From assembly GCA_900095095.1 (NCBI GenBank), contig FMBT01000050.1, positions 1 through 39,104 on the forward strand: a stretch of 39,104 nucleotides of DNA. The letters run 5' to 3'. Position numbers and translations under genes: made by a program. Below are positions 22,904 to 31,718 of the stretch, one piece after another. This DNA is from Fragilariopsis cylindrus CCMP1102 (lineage: Eukaryota > Bacillariophyta > Bacillariophyceae > Bacillariales > Bacillariaceae). Position 1 is the stretch's first letter. Every line of letters begins with the position of its first letter. Below the pieces are notes generated by a model. It was not told where the DNA came from and did no database searches. It worked only from the letters and a program-made list of their open reading frames with translations.

Positions 22904-24191
22904 CTACGATTGTTTCAACGAAGTCCCAGTCAACGCTGATGAAATTTTCCATAATGTCTCCTGGTTTTTACGATCTGTAGCCTCTTCGTTAATTGGAGCT
23001 GAAAATAGATCATCTGGAATTTTTCCATCGCGTTGAGATATTCCAAAGGAAGCTCGCCAGTAACACCCCCCACATTGAGCAGCCTTGTCAGAAATAACCG
23101 TCCATGCTAATATACAACCTCCCCATTCTTTAGTATCGACCATTCCCATCCCTACCTTTTTTAGAACAGTTTCGTTCCATTGTTTTTGGTGTTTGAAAAG
23201 TCCAGATGTAGTTATCAAACCAGGTGTAAAGCATATCGCCTTGGCATTACGTTCTCGCAGTCGTCGATCAAGTTCGCGACAAAATGCAACAACACAAAGT
23301 TTGCTTGCCGCATAACTTTTCTTATGGTCGAAGGGTGTACCACAAATCATTTCGAAACCATCATTAATTTTTCCGCTATTATTTTTTGGATCTATTACGC
23401 CTTCAAAATTTCCAAAGGATTCAAATGCATGTAGCCCGCTAGATGTAACGACAACACGTGCTCCGACATTTATACAATCAAAAAGGTTGTTTACAATCAA
23501 GAATGGTGAAAAATAATTCGTCTGAATCGTAAGTTCTAAATTATCTTCCGTAAACTGTGCCTCCGCATCCTCACCGAGTAATATTGCTGCGTTTAAACAC
23601 ATGACGTCGATCCCTATATGATGTCCCTCTTTTTCGGCAAGTACATCCAACTCCTCTTTCATTTCTTCGCAGAAATTCCGTACACTACTGAAACTAGTAT
23701 GGTCGCATACCATAGGATAAAGTGTTTTTCTTGCATGATGTTGCTGAGATATGGTACTGTTATTGTTATTGTTATCGTTATTGTTGCAGTTGTCGTTGCT
23801 TATATTTTCGTAGCCGGGAAATACCGCATTTAACTCATCGACGATCTGAAGAGCTTTTTCACGATTCCTGGCAACTAAAAAGAGTCGACTCTTAGGAGAA
23901 ACCAAACGTAGCAGTTTACAGGCCTGTAGACCGATACCACTATTTTTTTGAATTTAAATATGTGAAGAAATACGAGATGGTAGATTACAGACGAAGTTCA
24001 GCATGAGTCAATCATTCGAAGAAAAAACGCGAGATAAATACACCACCTGTTGTAAGAAAAAATAACGATACGAAAGACGTAAAAGAATCACAGTTGAATG
24101 AATGAAACCTACCTGTTGCATCCGTTATGACAATTGTGAGGGGCTTTAAATCCTTTCTAGAGCCGATTAGCATTCGTACAGATTCTTCCAT
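22904..24191 (-). CDS. Short-chain dehydrogenase/reductase, POR/retinol-dehydrogenase-like
   Basis: NAD(P)H-dependent oxidoreductase. Exon 1 starts at the ATG at 24191 and ends at the Rossmann turn (TIVITDATG). Exon 2 begins at 23939 with GIGLQACKLLRLVSPKSRLF, LVARN, then the structural NAA motif (DVMCLNAAI), TNYFSPFLIVNNL, RVVVTSSGLHA, the catalytic SYAASKLC (YxxxK) and FTPGLITTSGLF. The last motif and overall spacing resemble protochlorophyllide-reductase-like or retinol-dehydrogenase-like SDRs. Two donors are possible: 24108 (GTTTCA) keeps phase and gives TDATGSGIG, whereas 24112 (GTAGGT) is a better consensus but one base short. Poly-Asn (~23760-23795) is coded by a repeat. The physiological substrate is unknown; true light-dependent POR is less likely because of the many substitutions. 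Confidence 0.82.
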
Positions 24192-24921
24192 CACGAAAAT
24201 AGTGAGAAGATATTCACACTGTGTTGGAAGTCAGGCTCATACTGATAGTAATAGTAGTAATGGAGATGATAATTTAGCTTGTACAGGTCGCTCTGTCTTT
24301 TCTCTATTTTTATAAGATACCCTAACTAAACTAACCTAGTATTACCTACTTACAGTAGATAACTTTATGTCTTTGACTCATTAATTCACTCATCTTGCAC
24401 TCGTTCCAACGAGATCCGATCTGATCATCAGCGGTGCAAAAAACACGAATGATGACATGGTTTCTTACAACAAAGCAATTTATTGCGGTTACTTTACTGT
24501 GTTAGTGTACAAAGAGGAGTCACACTTTCTTCGTACATTCTTCGATTTGGCCACCAGCAGTGTTGTTTTATCATGACACGCACAGAGCTAACAGCTCAGT
24601 GTCGCAGTCGTGGACGAGGCAAAAGGTATGGGACTCAAGCTCGTGACTAAATGCTGGACATAACTCTAATTACTGTAGTCTTATTTCTTATTTCACATTG
24701 TAGTCTCGATCGCGGCCGTAACAAACTCAAAAATAATATATATTACAACTAACGTTTAAGACGCAAGGCCTACTTTGTAACTTGGAGGCGTTTGTGTCAA
24801 ACTCGTCAAACTCGCACAAACTAACTTATCCTTGTGTTCGTGTGTTCAAATTTGGACTTCAAAAAAAGTGTTGCTGTAACAGAACAGGGCCTGTCTCGTC
24901 ATCACTATCGTTATAATTATC
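24192..24921. other. Divergent upstream region (dehydrogenase / zinc-finger gene)
   Basis: About 730 bases. No tRNA, other RNA gene or coding exon could be supported. It probably contains both promoters and the 5' UTR of the finger protein. Confidence 0.5.
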
Positions 24922-25550
24922 ATGAATGAAAGGAAGAGACATATTGAAGAAGAAGTCGACGGGAAAGGAAGTCATACTAGGATTATCAATCAAAGAGCAG
25001 CGAAATTGGTTAAACTAAACCACAATCCTAATACAAGAAGTAGTGACAACTTCGTGGACCTAACAAGGCCGTCGTTATCGGGTATCAGGGAAGAACCATT
25101 TGATGATTCATACGACGGATATGGAATAGAACTTGATTTTGTTGGTACAGATCAAGGTCATTATAATCGTGTTCCTTTCCAAGTCGATATCACTACCGAA
25201 GAATTAGAGGTAGAAGTAGATGTAGAAGTTGAAGCAGAAATAGTTGACAATAAGGTATTCCGTTGTTGTGCCAATTGTAATATAGAAAAACATCCCTCTT
25301 CTTTTAGTAGGAAGCAAAGATCTTTACTCTCAGATGCAGTTTGTAGAGCTTGTTGTCTAATAAGGCATACGTGTTTTGGATGTGGACGGGACCTAACAAG
25401 ATATCAATTTTCAAACGATCAAAAAAAGAAAGGCGCGGCAGCAAGATGTATGGAGTGTATCAAAAGTTCGATGAAACAGGCAAAAGAAAAGAAAAACTAC
25501 AATAATAAGAATAAGAACAGTAAGGCTCTTGCTGAACAAGAACAAAAACC

Positions 25551-25582
<32 letters not shown>

Positions 25583-26404
25583 GACTTGATTGTGCTACGT
25601 GCGGTGACCGATCCAATTTGTTTTCAAAACAACAACGAAAAAACATGTTTGCAGCTGCAATTTGTATGAATTGTCAGAGATATCCTCCGAAGAAGCAGGA
25701 AGATGGAAAAGAACAAAAGAATAACAAGAATGATCTTAATGAACTATCCCAATCGTTACCATCTCTATCAACAGATATGGGTCTAGGTCGAGGAATGCAC
25801 ATGACGAGGCCCGCCTGGATGAAGGAACAACAACATCAACGTCCGGATCATCAACATCAACAAAAAGTCATAGAGTCTCTACGTCCCGGCGCTAACAATT
25901 GTGATGGTACTGATGATGGACTAGGCCGTGGACGCGGTGCACATATGACAAGGCCTGCTTGGATGACTGTACAAGACGATTGGCAACATGAGCAGCTGCA
26001 GCATCATCCAGCTGGTGTAGGTCCCTTGAATATGTCATCGTGGAACTTATCATGTGACAATAATGCTCTACGTCCCGGCGCTAACAAATTGACTGATAGG
26101 CTAGCTTGGATGATGGACTAGGCACGTGGAACCGCGGTGCACATATGGTACATGAAGGCCTGCTTGGATGACTGTACAAGACGATTGGCAACATGAGCAG
26201 CTGCAGCATCATCCAGCTGGTGTAGGTCCCTTGAATATGTCATCGTGGAACTTATCATGTGACAATAATGCTGGTCGAGGTCGAGGACGAGGGATCCACA
26301 TGACAAAGCCAGCTTGGATGATGGCTGCACAAAACAACCGGCAACTTGGTAATGAAGGAAATGAAAACTATAAGAGTACTCCGCTTCCAAATGGTCTAGC
26401 ATAA
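24922..26404 (+). CDS. Triple Stc1-like zinc-finger protein with repeated HMTRPAWM motifs
   Basis: The function is not known. The uninterrupted frame (24922-26121, 399 residues) has an acidic N-terminus and three successive fingers of the form CxxC...F/S..Q/K...CxxC: CANCNIEKHPSSFSRKQ...CRAC, CFGCGRDLTRYQFSNDQ...CMEC and CATCGDRSNLFSKQQ...CMNC. This spacing resembles the Stc1 domain that links RNA interference to heterochromatin in fission yeast, but the resemblance is by eye only. A Gln-rich linker follows, then G(R)GR-G-HMTRPAWM repeats. The stop at 26119 falls in a damaged second copy of a ~200-base tandem duplication. Beyond it the same frame logic resumes with MTVQDDWQHEQ, a further GRGRGRGIHMTKPAWM and a TAA at 26404, so the intact protein probably extended to there. 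Confidence 0.6.
25877..26272 (+). repeat. Tandem duplication (~190-205 bases) in the coding region
   Basis: Copy 1 is about 25877-26065 and copy 2 about 26066-26272. The right 118 bases are identical (25950-26067 and 26155-26272), whereas the left part of copy 2 differs by several small insertions and substitutions (about 26085-26155), which destroy the frame. Confidence 0.9.
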
Positions 26405-26669
26405 TCTCTAGATACTTTAATGAGTGTATCCTCTCGGAGATATTGATGTATTGGTATCGACACATAAGAAACATTTAAAATTCAATTATAAGTTTTATTA
26501 TAAATGGAAAATCTGAAAGGCTCATTTTATCTCGTATTTTATAGGTTGTAGAATTATTACCTCTGCGTGTAGACAAGCGATTGGGTTAACTAAGTTCGAT
26601 GGCAAAACGAGAGCACATCTTGAGATTGTCAAGAAGGATCACCCAAGATTGTTCACCGCCAACCTGGTT

Positions 26670-27128
26670 CTACAGCTTCCCTTTGTTTTGAGTAGTCTCT
26701 ACTTCGGCTGTCATATGTCCCTTACTTTTTCCTGGCTTATCAACTGGGCTCCTATAGATCTGCGTTCCAGTAAATCGGAGACTACGACCATTTTGACTAC
26801 CCCAACGCTCCATCGCGTCAGATTCTTCAAAGGCAAATATGAAAAATTCGGTAGCGAATTGGAGGAAGGCTGACCAGTCCCAGTCCGATGGAATTTGCGT
26901 CGGCGCGATGGGCAAGAATACAGTAGACTGAAAGGTAGTCGATAAGTGATTCAGGAGTGACATCAGGATCGTATGAGCCATGACGATAGCATCCACCCCA
27001 CTGGTAATTGTCATCGCAACGCATTTGGTAACAATTTGAGAATCATTCGTAGTGATCTCTCTGAGATAAACCATTGGCCCATGAATTCGGGTGTGGTGTT
27101 GCTGTGGTTTTAACTTACATCTTGCCAT
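26670..27128 (-). CDS. Orphan open reading frame, uncertain
   Basis: An open stretch of 152 codons starts at an ATG (27128) in an otherwise non-coding area. The translation contains a tryptophan- and phenylalanine-rich segment (SDWDWSAFLQFATEFFIFAF) and looks protein-like. However, the two other frames on this strand are also open over much of the same stretch and one of them (27024-26827) looks equally plausible, so frame choice is not possible by eye. A GTAAGT immediately after the first codons could be a splice donor. It could be a fragment of a mobile-element protein, an exon of an unknown gene, or chance. No family is recognised. Confidence 0.25.
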   Translation of the reverse strand: MARCKLKPQQHHTRIHGPMVYLREITTNDSQIVTKCVAMTITSGVDAIVMAHTILMSLLNHLSTTFQSTVFLPIAPTQIPSDWDWSAFLQFATEFFIFAFEESDAMERWGSQNGRSLRFTGTQIYRSPVDKPGKSKGHMTAEVETTQNKGKL

Positions 27129-27496
27129 GCAGTGTTAGGTGCTGTGGTTTCTGTGGTGTCACTGAGGCCTTTACTTTGAAGTAGGCTACCCCTGGATTTC
27201 TTTTTTCAATGATTTTTCTCTATTCACAGTTTTATTTATCCACGATGACGGATTGTTTTTTTTTTTTTTTTTTTTTCCATGATTTGTTTCTCTATTTTTA
27301 TACCAGTTTTATTTATTTACTAACATTTGTTACTTCAGTGATGTCATAACTTTTTTCTAAATCTTATACTATAGAACTACAATATCAAGCTGCACACAAA
27401 ATATCTCGTAACTTTTAAGTCAGCTGTTTATATCACTTAAGTAGCACGAACAACACGGCCATATTTCGTGATCAATGCGTAAACAATGCCTTTCCT
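27129..27496. other. Intergenic region with a T21 tract and diverged direct repeat
   Basis: Between the orphan ORF and the 3' end of NCBP1. It contains 21 consecutive T at 27256-27276, flanked on both sides by a similar ~30-base AT-rich sequence (27209-27239 and 27279-27315). No gene is seen. Confidence 0.6.
27256..27276. repeat. T21 homopolymer flanked by diverged direct repeats
   Basis: The T run sits between two copies of a sequence beginning ATGATTT and ending CAGTTTTATTTA. This could be the footprint of a poly-A-tailed (retroposed) insertion read on the other strand with a target-site-like duplication, or replication slippage. The copies are too diverged to decide. Confidence 0.5.
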
Positions 27497-30489
27497 CTAT
27501 AATTGCATTAAACTACTCTTGAGTAACTCTACAGCCATCGAACCTCCAAAACCAGAACATAGATCAGCAAGAGCCGAGATATTTGCGTCAGAACCATCAG
27601 TAAATTTCGCTCTAAACGCAACAGATTTCATACCTTCAAGGAGGTCTACTTGCATAGGATCAAGACGTTTTTCGTTTTTTGTTGCGAGCAAACTACAAAC
27701 ACGTTTAACAGTGTATGTAAGCATCTTCTCACGAGCACCCATAGCAGAGGTTTCAGCTGCACTTCCGTCAACAACCATGCCATCGATCCCCTCAGCCGAA
27801 TACGTGGATTGTTGGAGAGCATCAATAGCGAATACCCACCATCTTGAGACGATATCAGCCTCCGTACTTCCTTCCAAATCACCCAAAGCCCAACGTACGA
27901 CTGAGCTACTTTCGACAACTGAGCTATTGAGGAAACAGTTAATTAGCCCCCGAAGAATATCTGGATTGAAATAAGCTATTGCTTCTACTTCTTTAATAAT
28001 TGAAGTTTCGCCATATGTAATATCTCCATACTGTTCAGCTTCTTTCGCCAAAATCCAGCAATAGTCTTGGTATATTTTTCAACAGTATCAGTGACAAGCA
28101 TGTAATAATCTTTCGACTCATGTGTATCGTCGACCATCTCATCATCTTCATTTTGCGAAACAGCCTCTGTGAGAACCTTCTGGAGTTTTTTGACGGGAGA
28201 CACCAGTACTCTTACAAGTGCCTTAGTCTTTAGCCAGGTCTCTTTTACATCGACCAAAGAGCTTGTCAACTCTTCTCCGAGTAGATATTCTTGTAGCACA
28301 GCTGGATCTTCATCCCGACTATCCCATACACGTTTTTCGATTTCTATTTCCAATTTGCTCACGGCACTTTCTTCGGAATGTTCGACGTCTAGGATTTTTT
28401 TTCGGGGGAAGCATTCGTTCTCCAGGGACTTGGAACCCCCAAGACATTCACGGATAACGGTGGAAGGATCGGTCACATTTTCTACCATCACTTGGATTGC
28501 CCGTCTTGCAAACTCACCTCGACTCGACGGTTTCGTAGATGTAGCGTACGGTTCCAACATCTGCCAGTAGGCACTTGGCCATTGATAATCAGTATTGGTG
28601 AGATGAAAGGCAAACCAGCGACTGATATTATCCCTAGCTGCTGGAACAAGCGCAGGCAAGTAGTCCTCAAACAGGTTTGTCATAGCTACTGCAAGAGCGG
28701 AGAAATCAGTTGCGGATGCAGCCTTGTCAATTCGAGAAGTACACGTGAAACGTATATGTGTTTAGTGTGCTCTGCTCCCGAGACTGAGCAACAAGCCCAA
28801 ACAAGGTTTCAACAATTGCGTATGCCATACCTTGAGATGGGTTGTCCCCCGAGAATACATGGTAAACACTCAACAGTTCTTCTGCTACACTCTTCGGACT
28901 ACCAAGTTGTAACCCTGTGGAGTTTACAGAGGTTTGATGGCTAATCAAACAGTCACGGAGAACATCTGCCACGAAAAATCTATCCAAAATGCCGAACCTT
29001 TCTTTGAAAGCCCCTAATTCTTCATTTTTCATAGCACCCTGGTCCGATTCGGCCTCCTCCTCGTCATCTGGGTCAGGCGGAGACCCAAATATCGGAAGGC
29101 GACCAAAAACGACACCATCTAAACTAAATGGAACAATCTTGAATTCACCTTCTCCAACAAGGAGATACCGGAGCGAGCTACAACCTTTTACGGACAAGTA
29201 TATCTTTTCATCTGAAAAAGATACAGGTTGGACCTCTGTGTCTCCAGTTCCTTCATTAGGGTTAACGCGCCGAGTCAATCCCTTCCACGGAGAGTCCAGC
29301 GGTAATGCATAACGTGACGGACCTTGTAGCTTTTTAGTGACCCTGAGCAAGTCTTGTAGACTATCGCATACCTGTCCACTGTTGTCATCATCTTCCTCGT
29401 CGTCTTCTTCATCGTCATCGTCGTCGTCCCCGTCGTCCTGTTCTTCCTTCAGTAGTATGGACGTACATCCTGTTCCGGGAGTAAATGTGGATTTGTACGT
29501 CTGAAGCAATGCGTCAATGGGGCTGATGATCCACTCTCCTATGGCTGCTTGTGGGACACATTCCATCACATAGGGTATGTTGATAAGGCCAATGATATCA
29601 AGAGGTGAGTTACGGTGGCGGGAGCGTCCCCCTCTTGCGCTATTTTAGCGGTCTCTACTAGCATAGACAAAAGACCAAATACGGTCAAGTTGTTTGAATC
29701 GGAAGCTTGATCTGAACCTTCCTCGTAGCCTTGAACGATACCAATTTTTCCCAGAATAGCTAGGTATCGGAGGAGGAGTTTCATACGACAGGCACTTTCC
29801 GCAACATTTTTTCCTGTTCGTAATATCACGTCAAGGTCCGTCGCAAAATAGTGCATAGCACAGTCGACACATCGAGCCGCGAATCCTTCCCATTCACTCC
29901 CTTTAATTTGTTCATTCACGGCAAGAGTAAGGGCAGCATAACATGGAGTCTGTAGTGGTAGAGACGCCGCGCAGCTGATCAACAAATGACCTAATTTTCC
30001 GATCCTATCTTCGACCTTATAGATCGCAGACGTAGCCGATGGTTGACACCTGAAAAGCATATCGAGCTTGTCTTCGGAGCACAATACAGATACCAAATCG
30101 TTGATATTTCCAGCCGTGGTAGCTTCAACGGGACGCAGCTGTGGTCCTTCGGTTTCGGGTGAAGCAGGAGAATCACGAATGTTTTTGAACTCTCCCACTC
30201 GACTCACGAAGGAAAATACCTGTCGGATCATAGCTGCTTGCGGATCTTGGTTGTTGGCTAAGGATCCGGCACCGAATCGATTTCCTGGACGTGCATTCCC
30301 TCGACCCCGCCCCCCATAGTTATTGTTGTTGTTGTAACGAGATCGATTGTTATTATAGGGTTGATTACGATGTCCTCCCCGCCCACGACCGCCTCGTCCA
30401 CCTCGACCACCATACCCGCGACCTCGGCCTCGGCCTCGACCTCCTTGAGGGTAATCTCTTCCGGGGGCACTACCTAAAGCTCTGTCCAT
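27497..30489 (-). CDS. NCBP1: Nuclear cap-binding protein subunit 1 (CBP80), frame breaks
   Basis: Large subunit of the nuclear cap-binding complex, which holds capped pre-mRNA for splicing, export and the first round of translation. The start ATG at 30489 is followed by ~65 residues rich in RGG/RG and Asn, then MIF4G-type helices (KVEDRIGKLGHLLISCAASL, CYAALTLAVNEQIKGSEWEGF, RMKLLLRYLAILGKIGIVQ). Family-specific segments are HIYVSRVLLELTRLHPQLIS and RWFAFHLTNTDYQWPSAYW, which match the WFSHHLSNFQFRW region of CBP80, and LVTDTVEKYTKTIAG further on. The coding frame changes at ~29574, ~28780, ~28700 and ~28052. Each is cured by one added base, and each join then reads smoothly, for example TYP-YVMECVPQAA. 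No introns are needed. The RGG extension is not seen in animal CBP80. The gene call is strong; the sequence as given would be non-functional. Confidence 0.82.
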
Positions 30490-30710
30490 TTTAATCGATC
30501 TTTGTAATCTTATGTGTTGCTCTACTAGTATGTCTCTTGTGTTTGTTAGATATTTTATTGATCGTCCGATAACTACTGTAGTTGCATTTTACGGGCGACG
30601 TCAGACAGAGGGACCCGGAAATAGCTGTTCTCACATAAATAATTATTAATAAATAAATAATACTACAAAATGGATACTAGTAATGACAGGGATGGTTGAT
30701 ACTGGACTCT

Positions 30711-30727
30711 CCCCCCCCCCCCCCCCC
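30711..30727. repeat. C17 homopolymer
   Basis: Seventeen consecutive C in AT-rich DNA, about 220 bases upstream of the NCBP1 start codon. Its length is likely to be unreliable in any assembly. Confidence 0.9.
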
Positions 30728-31206
30728 TATGCCAATGCTATTACATAGACTCAAATCCCATACCTTTCTCCCCTGACCAGTACCTGAAATTGGTACCTCA
30801 TTGCTATGCCACTACTGTACTAGTTAAACAACCTCAGAAATACAAAAAATATGTCATTGTGAGTGTTTCCTGGAGTAATTATAGAATACAGAGTGTTGTT
30901 GGCAGAATCAATGTAGGGAGAACCAAGATGCATCATACTTCTATGGAACAGTATGAGCAATTTCACATAGCAATCCTGTATGATGTGCTGTGCTTGGGGG
31001 AGTACGAACATCCAATCTCCCACAAGAAGAAGACTATTTTTCAGTCTTTTTCAAAACCAATAAGCTGCATTCCTTCCCCAACTTGTGCCGCTGCAAGGAT
31101 AGACCACACTGCAACATCAACTATGACTTGAGCACCAATATATGCTCAAATGTTCTGTAGAATTTTCATTTATTTACTGACTGAGATGAGTAGGGCAATT
31201 TAACCA

Positions 31207-31239
31207 TGTGCTTGGGCTGTGCTTGGGCTGTGCTTGGGC
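31207..31239. repeat. Three perfect 11-base tandem repeats
   Basis: The unit TGTGCTTGGGC occurs three times without change in a non-coding stretch. Confidence 0.9.
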
Positions 31240-31718
31240 TTTGGGACAAACATAATGTGAAGCTATTTTAGTTGTGAACCACAATAATATAGCTCATCCA
31301 TCATAATGTGAATTCATGAACTAAACAGAGCCATCCAGGTATCAGGCAGGTATCACTCAATCATCCGACACTTGCAATGAATAGAAAACTATTAGTAACT
31401 TAGAGTCTAGCTAGCATATACCTTATCAATACTATGGAGAAGAGATAGACGTGATTTCTGTTGGATTAAAACTTTAAGACTATCTTAAAGAAAAAGGTGG
31501 TGGACAATTTTTTAATCTACTACACTATAATACTTGGACTCAATTTGGGCAAAATCAATGGGACCATACTCAAACCGTTGAGATATGTTCATAAAGACCA
31601 CAATTATTGTATGCAAAAGAACCATATTTTGGGCATTCAGTATTCTTATGGGCACAATAAAAAGTGAGGAAAAAATGCAATTTGATTATTGAGTTCCTAA
31701 TTGAAATTACACTACTCA

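Larger units (their letters stand above)
30490..31718. other. 1.2 kb region between NCBP1 start and COG2 3' end
   Basis: It contains a C17 homopolymer (30711-30727) and an 11-base unit repeated three times (31207-31239). A 113-codon open frame at 30790-31131 (+) has no recognisable features and no splice context, so it is not annotated. The left part should hold the NCBP1 promoter. Confidence 0.5.

Noticed and set aside
28169..28570. Plus-strand open frame within NCBP1
   Set aside because: Shadow of the strongly supported minus-strand cap-binding gene.
30790..31131. 113-codon open frame in the NCBP1-COG2 spacer
   Set aside because: No motif, no splice context and no similarity recognised; plausible by chance in this length.
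31207..31239. Possible CRISPR-like or satellite array
   Set aside because: Only three contiguous 11-base units without spacers, in a eukaryotic genome; a simple minisatellite.
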